In this document: positions 15,698-23,442 of the stretch, one piece after another
Layout of the letters: every line of letters begins with the position of its first letter
Numbering within the stretch: the stretch's first letter is position 1
Source: a virus
Virus record (IMG/VR): IMGVR_UViG_3300022072_000116
Span: 1-26,338 of that record
Reading direction: 5' to 3' (one strand)
Length of the DNA: 26,338 bases
The notes under the pieces: generated by a model
Database searches by the model: none
The model's input: the letters and a program-made list of their open reading frames with translations, nothing else
Told to the model about the DNA's origin: nothing
Program-made: the position numbers and the translations under genes

Positions 15698-17011
15698 ATG
15701 TCAGATCATTACAGCGACCTAAGACCAAGCACATCAGCATCATTTGACGCTCGCATAACTGAGCAATGCAAATCTAAGGTGTTAGATTTTAACGATGATA
15801 ATTACCTACAATTTTGCACAGAAAAACAAGAGGAAGCATTTTTAGCGTGTCGAAACAATAGCAATATGGATATTGTGGCTGGAAAACTTGGGATAACCCG
15901 CGCAGGTGTCAGAAAGCACATTGCACTAATTAAGGCCAAGGCTGTTAAACAAGGTTATAGCCCTGAACATAAGTTAGATCGAGTTGTGCCGGATACGCTT
16001 GAATTAACTGGCTTGTCCGATATGCAAGTCAATGAGCATGGGAAACCGATTTGGTATAAGTTTGGTAAGTCACAAATCCAGCAAGCCAAAGCGATAATGA
16101 TTGCAACCGATTCGTTTATGTCTGACTTGCCACGTATCGAGCCTAGTGACTATATCGGTGTAGACTATGACACTGATATCATTCCTTGGTTTAACATCGG
16201 TGACGCGCACATAGGAATGCTTGCACACGATGCAGAAGTCGGACACAACTTTGATTTAAAGATTGCTGAGCGTGAATTAACTATCGCAATGAAAATGCTT
16301 ATTGATAGCGCGCCAAATACTGAGCGCTGCGTTATTCAAGATATGGGCGACATGACGCATTACGATAACTTTATTGGTAAGACATCTAATTCTGGTCACG
16401 ACCTTGATTATGACACCCGCTTTCCAAAAATGATTGAAGTTTACACTCGTACAATGCGCCGTATTGTTGAGTTTGCATTGGCTAAGTTTAAATTTGTCGA
16501 TGTGATTATTAACCAAGGCAATCACTCGCAAATAAACGACCATTGGATGAATGTTTTACTTCGCAACGTGTACGAAAAAGAACCTCGCTTACATGTATTG
16601 CACAACGAGTCGATATTCATACCTTACCGCATGGGTAATACGTTTGTACTTTGCCACCATACTCACATGTGCAAACCAACTGCATTGGCTGGCGTGATGG
16701 CAAATGACTTTGCACAAGACTGGGGCGAAACAACTTATCATTACATTGATGGCGGTCACATTCATCACAACATGGTTACAAAGGAAGTTACAGGTGCAAA
16801 GTTTGAATCATTCAATCAGTTAGCGCCAAGTGATAAATACGCACATGATGGCGGTTGGCGTAGTAGATCACTATTAACTTGTGTGTTGCGCTCTAAAACA
16901 TATGGCGAAAAAGGACGTATTACATTGACGGCTGAAGAAGTTAAAGACCGCATATTAAAATGCAAGCCCGGTGTTTCTGCTGCTACTCGTCGAACCGTCT
17001 ACACTGTCTAA
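15698..17011 (+). CDS. Phage HTH-metallophosphoesterase protein
   Basis: This 437-residue protein has an N-terminal helix-turn-helix segment (about 53-80, VAGKLGITRAGVRKHI) and a metallophosphoesterase domain of the Mre11-like exonuclease superfamily. Metal-site motifs in order are GDAHIG at 168-173, GDMTHYD at 217-223, NQGNHSQ at 272-278, HHTH at 320-323 and GHIHH at 353-357. The family's usual GNHD/E is GNHS here, but the metal-binding Asn and His remain. Similar proteins occur near replication or recombination genes in many siphoviruses and are presumed DNA nucleases or phosphatases. AAGGA precedes the ATG, and a terminator follows the stop. A DNA-processing role is inferred from the fold. 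Confidence 0.85.
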   Translation: MSDHYSDLRPSTSASFDARITEQCKSKVLDFNDDNYLQFCTEKQEEAFLACRNNSNMDIVAGKLGITRAGVRKHIALIKAKAVKQGYSPEHKLDRVVPDTLELTGLSDMQVNEHGKPIWYKFGKSQIQQAKAIMIATDSFMSDLPRIEPSDYIGVDYDTDIIPWFNIGDAHIGMLAHDAEVGHNFDLKIAERELTIAMKMLIDSAPNTERCVIQDMGDMTHYDNFIGKTSNSGHDLDYDTRFPKMIEVYTRTMRRIVEFALAKFKFVDVIINQGNHSQINDHWMNVLLRNVYEKEPRLHVLHNESIFIPYRMGNTFVLCHHTHMCKPTALAGVMANDFAQDWGETTYHYIDGGHIHHNMVTKEVTGAKFESFNQLAPSDKYAHDGGWRSRSLLTCVLRSKTYGEKGRITLTAEEVKDRILKCKPGVSAATRRTVYTV

Positions 17012-17045
17012 CCGTTAAACTAAAACTTACACGCTATAATAAGTA

Positions 17046-17070
17046 AAGCCCCTAATTAAAGGGGCTTTTT
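17046..17070. terminator. Terminator between converging genes
   Basis: GCCCC (17048-17052) pairs with GGGGC (17061-17065) around an AT-rich loop and is followed on the plus strand by TTTTT, ending the metallophosphoesterase transcript. On the minus strand the tail is TTTACTT, so it would also stop, less efficiently, the spike-cassette transcript, whose last gene ends at 17072. Confidence 0.85.
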
Positions 17071-17071
17071 G

Positions 17072-17950
17072 TTAAACGTTAACTAGCTCATTAAATTCGC
17101 AGTGGACTATTGCACTGTTTGTATCATGCCTAAATATATCAAAGTCAAAAACCAATGGCGCAAAGTAAGTGCCACCATAAGCAGACAATATTATTCTTGC
17201 CTTTGTGTGACTAGCTCCAGTAAATAATAACGCGTCAAGACTGCCTGTGGTTGCCAATCTATCGCGCCTCATTTTAGTTGTGGCTGTGGATAGTGTTGAA
17301 TTTGATGATGTTTGATTATGCTCTGTCACGGTCATATAATAATCAACTAGCACTTGATTATTGAATACAACCTTATTACCAGACAGGTTTATCTGTATAG
17401 AGTGTATACCGCTGTTCACACTCATAAAAGACCAGTAAGGCGCGCTATTTGTAGGGTACTGCATTATCTGGACTTTCTTTGTGGAGTTTATTGATGCGGC
17501 TGACATTGTGCTGGCAGATATTTTACCTGAACCATCACTTATTAACACCTTATTTCCAGTGAGGTTGCTTGTGACAACACTAGACACTGCACCATTCATC
17601 TTGCCAAGAATCCAAGCCCATACTCTAGTGAATGATGTTTGCCTCATTGTCCCTGCATCATTGTGAGCAAACCTATCGGCATCGGCTATAGTCACTCCGC
17701 TATCAGTAGCTCCACCGTCAAGCGCGCCTAGTTCCGCGACGGTAATCGGGCTAGGCTGGATTACTCCGTTCGTGTCAGTAACTACAACCTTGCTTGCTGA
17801 TAGCTTGTTGTAAGCTACGTTGCTGCAAGCGCCAGCGTTAATTTCTGCCTTGGTCATTGCATCGTCTTTTGATATAGGGTCTATATACTCGGAAGTTCCA
17901 TCTGCTTTTCTGCTTCTGACCCCTACCATATTTGAAGTATTAAATGCCAT
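17072..17950 (-). CDS. Fibre-like structural protein with NKVLxSDxxGKI repeats
   Basis: This 292-residue protein carries two copies of a motif common in phage fibre shafts: LSASKVVVTDTNGVIQPSPIT near residue 51 and LTGNKVLISDGSGKISAS near residue 129, the first leading into ELGALDGG. The N-terminal 30 residues may be a particle-binding segment. The C-terminal half (150-292) is beta-rich and is a likely receptor- or glycan-binding domain. It ends the spike cassette that begins at 22091 and overlaps the stop of the 140-residue gene by one base. The lack of tail-fibre neighbours and closeness to capsid genes leave open whether it is a head or tail fibre. Confidence 0.7.
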   Translation of the reverse strand: MAFNTSNMVGVRSRKADGTSEYIDPISKDDAMTKAEINAGACSNVAYNKLSASKVVVTDTNGVIQPSPITVAELGALDGGATDSGVTIADADRFAHNDAGTMRQTSFTRVWAWILGKMNGAVSSVVTSNLTGNKVLISDGSGKISASTMSAASINSTKKVQIMQYPTNSAPYWSFMSVNSGIHSIQINLSGNKVVFNNQVLVDYYMTVTEHNQTSSNSTLSTATTKMRRDRLATTGSLDALLFTGASHTKARIILSAYGGTYFAPLVFDFDIFRHDTNSAIVHCEFNELVNV

Positions 17951-18372
17951 TAGTCACCTTCCCACGTATATATTTTAGTTACCAGTAAGTTTATTTGTGT
18001 AGCTGTTTTTATCATATCTATTTCAAAATATGCAGCTTTATTTGTTACGTCCTGAATACCCTCAACTTTTAATTTACACAAGGTGTTTTGCTGTGATGGT
18101 ATAGGAAGGGTATCTGTCCTTGAACCAAAACCCAAGCTGAATGTTCCAGTTGTCTTACCTACACCACCCTCAAGCATTAACCACTTACCAACAAACCTGT
18201 TTGTTGAGTAATTTCTTATTGACCCATGTATGTTTTTATACATTAGTGCTATAAAGGAGTTATCAGTATCCACATAAACAAAAGATGTCGATGATATATC
18301 AATGTCGTATGAGCTAGTTGTTACCTTTGAGTAGGATAAGGAAGGAGTTTGTGGGCTTGTTGTAAATGCCAT
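17950..18372 (-). CDS. Hypothetical beta-rich structural protein
   Basis: This 140-residue protein is of unknown family. The N-terminus has Ser/Thr-rich strands, and the middle has a GKWLMLEGGVGKTTGTFSLGFG segment. The apparent GKT pattern there is not a P-loop, since the helix and Walker B partners are absent. It overlaps both neighbours by a single base (TAATG type), so it is co-translated with the 326- and 292-residue proteins and is probably a component of the same fibre or spike. Confidence 0.68.
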   Translation of the reverse strand: MAFTTSPQTPSLSYSKVTTSSYDIDISSTSFVYVDTDNSFIALMYKNIHGSIRNYSTNRFVGKWLMLEGGVGKTTGTFSLGFGSRTDTLPIPSQQNTLCKLKVEGIQDVTNKAAYFEIDMIKTATQINLLVTKIYTWEGD

Positions 18373-19352
18373 TACACTACCCCACCACTTTTAGTATTTA
18401 AATCAAGATAACGCCAAGTATTTTCTGCCCAGTAGAATAAATATGAGTCATTCTTTGTTTGTAAAACGGCATTACCATTTGCACCACCAAATGAAACCGT
18501 GCATGGAGATGTGTTGAAATTCTGGTCAGCGTCAAACACTGTAAAAGAGTTTAACCCTGTTGACCTATCTGGCGTCAAAACAACTGCACCGGAAGATGTA
18601 TCTACAGCGTAAATCGTGCTGTATAAAACAGGTTGACTAGCTGTTATGTATTTAACCCCAGCGCTAACCTCAACGTCTTCATAACCCATCAGCGTTAACT
18701 TAAGCCAAGGCAGTGAGGTATCAAGTCCTGATTTTGTCAGGAAGTAGTCAACAGCACCGCCTTCCTCATCGATCTTAACTATTTCAACGTGAATGACATC
18801 ACCAGCCTTTGATTCTGCTGGGTGAGTGAACTCAAATAATACAGGGTCGCCAATCTGAACATCGACATCAACAAACTGATTGTATTTTACCAGTCCATTT
18901 GTTGTTTCGTTCTTTATTTGATACCTAAGCCTACCAGCGAACGCCTCGCCAGCTTTAACCTCAAGCATCACAACAGACTCATTGTTTTGCAAAGTAACAT
19001 CTAGGTCATATGGTAAGTTGTTAGCTGTTGGAGTAACGCCGTTTGTTAATAGCTCAAATGGTGCTGTATATTGTCGTGATGATGGATTGATAGTCATTGG
19101 CTGACCGTTAGCCACAAATGGTTTAACACCCTGCCATACAGGAAACCAATTAATTAATGATATGTTGTTTTGGTCGAATACGTTTTCACCGCCGCTGTGA
19201 GTAGTGTGCATATCGCCAAGCTTAAATGAGTTAAGACCAGACTGAACGCTGTACGATGTAGCTATTACATTGCTTTGAGCGTCAACAGTCCAAAGGTCTA
19301 GTTTATCCTGATCTGACTCACTTAACCCGCCGCCCGTTTGTGGATATGACAT
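18372..19352 (-). CDS. Fibre/spike component with a terminal beta-sandwich-like domain
   Basis: This 326-residue protein has a short N-terminal Gly-rich region and a central beta-rich region with GRLRYQIKNETTNGLVKYNQF. The C-terminal domain (about 240-320) has the pattern YAVDTSSGAVVLTP, FTVFDADQN, TVSFGG, then NTWRYLDL, which occurs in the end domains of many phage fibres and decoration proteins. The 126-residue protein at 1276-1656 shows a related layout (TLPLA to NWRFL). A GAGG site lies ahead of the ATG, and a 6-bp hairpin precedes it. A role in a glycan-contacting appendage is inferred. Confidence 0.7.
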   Translation of the reverse strand: MSYPQTGGGLSESDQDKLDLWTVDAQSNVIATSYSVQSGLNSFKLGDMHTTHSGGENVFDQNNISLINWFPVWQGVKPFVANGQPMTINPSSRQYTAPFELLTNGVTPTANNLPYDLDVTLQNNESVVMLEVKAGEAFAGRLRYQIKNETTNGLVKYNQFVDVDVQIGDPVLFEFTHPAESKAGDVIHVEIVKIDEEGGAVDYFLTKSGLDTSLPWLKLTLMGYEDVEVSAGVKYITASQPVLYSTIYAVDTSSGAVVLTPDRSTGLNSFTVFDADQNFNTSPCTVSFGGANGNAVLQTKNDSYLFYWAENTWRYLDLNTKSGGVV

Positions 19353-19370
19353 TTTAATTCCTCTTAGTTT

Positions 19371-19389
19371 AGCCGCTGGTTAGGCGGCT
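19371..19389. promoter_or_regulatory. Intercistronic hairpin in the spike cassette
   Basis: AGCCGC (19371-19376) pairs with GCGGCT (19384-19389) over a 7-base loop, between the 731- and 326-residue genes. Neither side has a T run, so it is more likely an mRNA-stability or processing element than a terminator. Confidence 0.5.
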
Positions 19390-19396
19390 TATTTGG

Positions 19397-21592
19397 TTAA
19401 TATACATAATCAGAGTAATTAACTAGAGGTATTACCCCTTGGTTTAATATGCTGTAGCCATCGAACGCCGCGCTTACGCCTCTAGGCTGGTTGCCGTTGC
19501 TCATTTTCAACTCTCCACTCCAAGTCAGAGAAGCTAAATCCTTAACTGCAACAGAAGTTTTTACGCCAGCAGTCCACCATCCGCATTTAAGGAATGATCT
19601 TGAGTTGAATGATGCGCCTGTTGCAACATTTAATGATGAATCCACTGCTCCTATAAACGTACATTTGTACGCTTTTAATACATTACTCCCACCAACGATT
19701 GTAATGTGGGAGTTACCCATTAGAAACAATGAATCCTCCACATAATAGTCTGACTCACCAGTGGCTTTACTGTCAAAAGCGCCCTTAACTATGGACGGGT
19801 GAAGCTCCATTACGCAACTATATACATAGGTTTTGCATCGGTAGCTTCTTAGTAATCTACTGAATTTTGTAGCCTTGTCCTTGTATTCACCCCATATGCA
19901 CCGCACGGTTCTGAACTCATGCGTCCCTGTAAGTGGAGCATCGAACGTTTCAACTCCATTGACAGTGCTTTTTTCCGTCTTAACCCACAGGTCTCTAAAC
20001 TCTAACTTTTGAGGCGTGTTGTTGGCGAAGTTGACAAAAGTAGTGCTTGATGCATCTGCGGTATACACGGCATCTGTCTTTGTTGCTCCGTCACCCTGTA
20101 GTGTTGCAAATTCCGCAGGATCTCCACCTTTAGCGTTACCAGATAGTGACGGCTGGATGGCGTTTTTAACATCAAGTCTATCACCAACTATTTGAAGTCT
20201 GCCGCCATAAGTTACACGACCACCAGTAAGCGCGTATTCTGCATTCTTGAATGGTACTCTTGGGTTCCAGCCTGTGTTAGCATCTGAGCCGTTAATGCTA
20301 TCTATCCAGTACACGGGGTGAATTGTATCAGGGGTGTAAAGAGTTTCATAATCACCTTTAAAATCGTTTTCAGTAGTAACGAACGAAACTGTTGTGCCGT
20401 CGCTTTTCCCGCTACCAGTAGAGCAGGACGCAAAAACCTCACTACCGTTTACGAATAAGTCTAGTGGCACTATAAATGTGCTTGCGTCAGTACCCCTATA
20501 TGCTCCAACAGTTTTCCACTCTGTTAAGTCGTGATTAGATAGTATTATGCAGTTGTATTTCTCGCCAGTCTGGATTATCTCATTGCCAGCCAACCAAACC
20601 TGCCGACCATCTGGCAGCCAAACTGCGAGCCATCCAGCTATGCCAGTCATGTGTGTGGAAACTGTTGAAATTCGCTTTAGCGTTGATATATTTAAATCTG
20701 ACGATATAGTCCATATCCCGCACTCAGTATCATTTCCGAACGCCCCAGTTGGTGCATCTGGCATCATGTATATGGTTGAGTCTTTAAATAATAGATCTAC
20801 CGTTCTGAACGCCTGCCTTCCTGATACGTTGATAAGCCCAGACGTTTGGATTACGTTAGCAGGATTTACATTAGCTGGCCATGCTGACAGTCCGTCCCAA
20901 CTATAAACAGACGACTGCGCATTACTATCACCAGTAATAACGTAAATCCTCCCATTGTTTGGGTTTTGCTTTACGGCGTGGATATGCCTAACGTTATTAT
21001 TTGAGCCATCAGTATTCCACTCGGTTACGGCGATCCATGTATCCCCCATATCGTCTGAGCGCAATAATCTTATTCTATCGTTGGTGCTACCGTTAACCCT
21101 TGATGAGTTTATATTGTACTCACCCATGAGCAACACCGTAGACCCAGATATATTTGCAATGCAAATGCTTCTGTTTGTCAGCGTTCTTACATTTGATATG
21201 TCTTGAGTCAATACTAATGACCAAGTGGCGCCGCTGTTGATTGTTTTGTAGTATCTATAAAAATTTGTTCCAGCACTAACTTCAACAATCATAGATGTAG
21301 GGCTTAGAGCTTTTATATTCCTAATTCCAGCTACAGGAAGGGCGACACCGTAGTTAATTTGCTCCTTAGTTTTAACATTTACCCTAACAACCTGATTATC
21401 ACCAGTAGTTGATTGGCCATACATAAAATCACCAAGACTGTCATAACAGTTTATTGGAAAAAAATCTGTAGGAGTGACGGATTTTACTTTTTCACTTGAC
21501 CCTGTTGCGTCAATCAACCCATTAACATTGCTAATCAATAAATCAGTTTTACCAAGCGTAGCGTCACCGCATATCATTTTAGTTAAAGACAT
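19397..21592 (-). CDS. Beta-propeller plus beta-helix spike protein
   Basis: This 731-residue protein appears to have two parts. Residues about 40-410 look like a sialidase-type beta-propeller, with two Asp-box motifs of the S/T-x-D/N-x-G-x-T-W type at 117-124 (TINSGATW) and 179-186 (SDDMGDTW) and propeller-like strands between. From 427, YWIDSINGSDANTGWNPRVPFKNAEYAL is the typical entry of right-handed beta-helix surface proteins, and strand-turn repeats continue to near the C-terminus. Asp boxes mark the fold and are not catalytic, so glycosidase activity is unproven. GAGGTGAT precedes the ATG, inside the 51-residue gene. It may degrade or bind host polysaccharide. Confidence 0.75.
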   Translation of the reverse strand: MSLTKMICGDATLGKTDLLISNVNGLIDATGSSEKVKSVTPTDFFPINCYDSLGDFMYGQSTTGDNQVVRVNVKTKEQINYGVALPVAGIRNIKALSPTSMIVEVSAGTNFYRYYKTINSGATWSLVLTQDISNVRTLTNRSICIANISGSTVLLMGEYNINSSRVNGSTNDRIRLLRSDDMGDTWIAVTEWNTDGSNNNVRHIHAVKQNPNNGRIYVITGDSNAQSSVYSWDGLSAWPANVNPANVIQTSGLINVSGRQAFRTVDLLFKDSTIYMMPDAPTGAFGNDTECGIWTISSDLNISTLKRISTVSTHMTGIAGWLAVWLPDGRQVWLAGNEIIQTGEKYNCIILSNHDLTEWKTVGAYRGTDASTFIVPLDLFVNGSEVFASCSTGSGKSDGTTVSFVTTENDFKGDYETLYTPDTIHPVYWIDSINGSDANTGWNPRVPFKNAEYALTGGRVTYGGRLQIVGDRLDVKNAIQPSLSGNAKGGDPAEFATLQGDGATKTDAVYTADASSTTFVNFANNTPQKLEFRDLWVKTEKSTVNGVETFDAPLTGTHEFRTVRCIWGEYKDKATKFSRLLRSYRCKTYVYSCVMELHPSIVKGAFDSKATGESDYYVEDSLFLMGNSHITIVGGSNVLKAYKCTFIGAVDSSLNVATGASFNSRSFLKCGWWTAGVKTSVAVKDLASLTWSGELKMSNGNQPRGVSAAFDGYSILNQGVIPLVNYSDYVY

Positions 21593-21738
21593 TCTATCAC
21601 CTCATTACACGGAATTATTGCTCCACATACTATAACGCCAGTTATTTTACTATACCAACCAATAGCGCCGCCAGCATTAGGCCACCCATTAGCTAAGCCC
21701 AGCCCCAACCCAATAAACAATCTGCTAGGATATGCCAT
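21583..21738 (-). CDS. Small 51-residue Gly-rich hydrophobic protein
   Basis: The frame starts at an ATG overlapping the stop of the 117-residue gene (TAATG) and ends inside the start of the 731-residue gene, overlapping by 10 bases. The peptide begins MAYPSRLFIGLGLGLANGWPN and continues with a hydrophobic C-terminal half containing three Cys. The coupled start and tight overlap on both sides support real translation, which would carry ribosomes to the spike start. It may be a small membrane or particle-associated protein. No family is recognised. Confidence 0.65.
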   Translation of the reverse strand: MAYPSRLFIGLGLGLANGWPNAGGAIGWYSKITGVIVCGAIIPCNEVIECL

Positions 21739-22091
21739 TAACTAACTCTCCAGAAATGCGCCTCAAATGTTGTTGCTGTACCAGTTATTCCAGCCAAAGT
21801 TAAACGCCCACTAACAGCAGCGCCTACGAATACAGGCATAACATAAGTTGCAACGCCAGCAATAACTTTGGTTGCGTCAATAGTGATGTCGCCGCTAGAT
21901 GGTTCGTGCCATTGACCTGCAATTGGTGACATTTCAGGTTTAATTGTGCCGCCTGTAGGAGTTACCGGATTGCCGCCTGCATCATAGAACGCAATAACGA
22001 ATGTGCCTGATTGATAATCAGCGCTCATAACTTCATCTGTAACATATGTTCCGTTAGCGACTGAGCCGACTATTTTATAACGTTGTGCCAT
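21738..22091 (-). CDS. Hypothetical 117-residue structural protein, first gene of the spike cassette
   Basis: This beta-rich protein (GTFVIAFYDAGGNPVTPTGGTI, then ATYVMPVFVGAAVSGRLTLAGI) ends in an aromatic FWRVS. Proteins of this kind and size after the capsid gene are often minor decoration or fibre-base proteins, but no family is certain. An AAGGA Shine-Dalgarno precedes the ATG, and an extended -10 promoter at 22122-22130 sits about 30 bases upstream, so it is the first gene of its transcript. Confidence 0.72.
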   Translation of the reverse strand: MAQRYKIVGSVANGTYVTDEVMSADYQSGTFVIAFYDAGGNPVTPTGGTIKPEMSPIAGQWHEPSSGDITIDATKVIAGVATYVMPVFVGAAVSGRLTLAGITGTATTFEAHFWRVS

Positions 22092-22121
22092 TTTGAGTAA
22101 TCCTTGTTTGTTGTTTAGACA

Positions 22122-22130
22122 ATTATACCA
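22122..22130 (-). promoter_or_regulatory. Extended -10 promoter of the spike cassette
   Basis: On the minus strand TGGTATAAT is an exact extended -10 match, with no clear -35. It lies between the capsid-side terminator at 22155-22178 and the 117-residue gene, so it would drive the six spike-cassette genes independently of the capsid genes. Confidence 0.65.
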
Positions 22131-22154
22131 TTAACACAATAAATTGCAGGCAAT

Positions 22155-22178
22155 AAAAAGCCCCGCATGTGCAGGGCT
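22155..22178 (-). terminator. Terminator at the end of the capsid genes
   Basis: An 8-bp stem with a 4-base loop (hairpin 22159-22178, one G-T pair) is followed on the minus strand by TTTTTATTG. It sits 6 bases past the stop of the 54-residue gene and would end the capsid transcript. Confidence 0.88.
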
Positions 22179-22183
22179 ATTAT

Positions 22184-22348
22184 TTACTTAGACTTCTTTG
22201 GCTTTTCTTCTGCCACTTCGGCCTGTTTAGGTTCTGCCCATTCAGCATCAAATAACAATGCTGTAGGTAATTTACCTTGTTCGTGCCTTAGCTCATCACC
22301 AACACTCAACTCAAGCGATGGAACTGCTCGCGTGATAATGTAAGGCAT
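22184..22348 (-). CDS. Small 54-residue protein after the capsid gene
   Basis: The ATG overlaps the capsid gene stop (TAATG), and the frame gives 54 residues: an N-terminal part with VGDELRHEQGKLPTALLFDAEW and a charged Glu/Lys-rich tail ending KPKKSK. Small proteins translationally coupled to the capsid gene are common in phages, where they may be decoration proteins, head-tail factors or assembly aids. This one is unassigned. It is followed immediately by a strong terminator. Confidence 0.7.
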   Translation of the reverse strand: MPYIITRAVPSLELSVGDELRHEQGKLPTALLFDAEWAEPKQAEVAEEKPKKSK

Positions 22349-23430
22349 TAGGTAATGTTGCTCGCATAGAACACGCCATACTTGTCATTCATCGTTTTCT
22401 TAATCTCAATACCTTGAGCAGTAACGATGCGAGTTGCATAGCCTTCAACTGGTGTTTGGCGAGGCATCAAGAATGAACCTGTAGCCATTGCAACGATTGG
22501 ACGGATGATGCTTGAGTCTTTGCGGTATGCATAAAACTCGTTACCAACCAAAGCAAAGTCTTTTAAGAAGTTGCGAACGTTAGACACGCGCTTAATGTAA
22601 TCCATCAACGGCTCACCCTCAACACCACCTTTAAATTCGGTAGTCTTAGAAATTGGAGCCATTAAGCGGCGGTATACTGTTGGAGACAAGCCCATAGTGT
22701 CAACGAAACCTAATGACTGATCGTCCAATTCTTTAGCAAAACCTTGGTTGAAGAATGCAACCAATTCATCATTCGTAGCAGTTGCTAAGTTGATGTTATA
22801 GCCGCTTGCGCCCAAGTCGATTTTCTTAGTGTTGCGATGATTCTTGATGCCTTCACCAGCCTGACCATCAGCTTTAATAGTGATATCACCATTAAGCATG
22901 TATGAGCCAACTTTTTCAGTCAACTTGCGAGTTTTAAGCGTAACTGAATCACCGTATAGATCAATGCTTTCAGAGTCTAAACCAGCGCGGTGACGATAGC
23001 CCATAGTAACGCCAGCCATAAACGCTGGAATTGGGTTACGGTCAGAATCGGCACTGATATGATCGTGCTTGATTTGCGCGTTGAAATCCATAGACACAGA
23101 TACATCATCGCTAATGTCGCTAGACTTTAACGAAACAGCAGACAGCTTGCCAACGCTAACAGTTTTAGCTAAACCTGATAGGTCGTCCATGAATAAGAAT
23201 TTTTCATCTAAACGAACACCTTCAACAGCGCGGTCAGTTTCACGGAAGAAATCAAGGATTGGGATACCAGCGTTAACATGCACTGCTGCATCGCGAGGCA
23301 AGTCTAATAAATGACGTTCGTGGCGAGCAGCATAACGGCGAGCGTTACCGATAAATTCGATATGAGATTGTTTACGCGCATCAGTTTTGGCTAGTTCGCG
23401 GAACTCATTGTTAATTACAATAGTCTTCAT
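22348..23430 (-). CDS. Major capsid protein
   Basis: This 360-residue protein is in the capsid position: after protease/scaffold and a small decoration-type protein. The sequence resembles major capsid proteins of the DUF6260 kind (HK97-like fold), with an N-terminal helical arm (1-40), a central region containing repeated acidic Asp/Ser stretches, a GYRHRAGLDSE segment, and a C-terminal part ending in the beta-hairpin IEIKKTMNDKYGVFYASNIT. The family name is from memory. No sign of a cleavable scaffold is fused to it, which agrees with the separate scaffold next door. A weak GGAG-type site precedes the ATG. Confidence 0.85.
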   Translation of the reverse strand: MKTIVINNEFRELAKTDARKQSHIEFIGNARRYAARHERHLLDLPRDAAVHVNAGIPILDFFRETDRAVEGVRLDEKFLFMDDLSGLAKTVSVGKLSAVSLKSSDISDDVSVSMDFNAQIKHDHISADSDRNPIPAFMAGVTMGYRHRAGLDSESIDLYGDSVTLKTRKLTEKVGSYMLNGDITIKADGQAGEGIKNHRNTKKIDLGASGYNINLATATNDELVAFFNQGFAKELDDQSLGFVDTMGLSPTVYRRLMAPISKTTEFKGGVEGEPLMDYIKRVSNVRNFLKDFALVGNEFYAYRKDSSIIRPIVAMATGSFLMPRQTPVEGYATRIVTAQGIEIKKTMNDKYGVFYASNIT

Positions 23431-23442
23431 TTTCTATAGCTC

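Noticed and set aside
17950-18372. Walker-A-like GxGKT in the 140-residue protein.
   Set aside because: It lies in a beta-rich Ser/Thr protein without a following helix or a Walker B motif; chance match.
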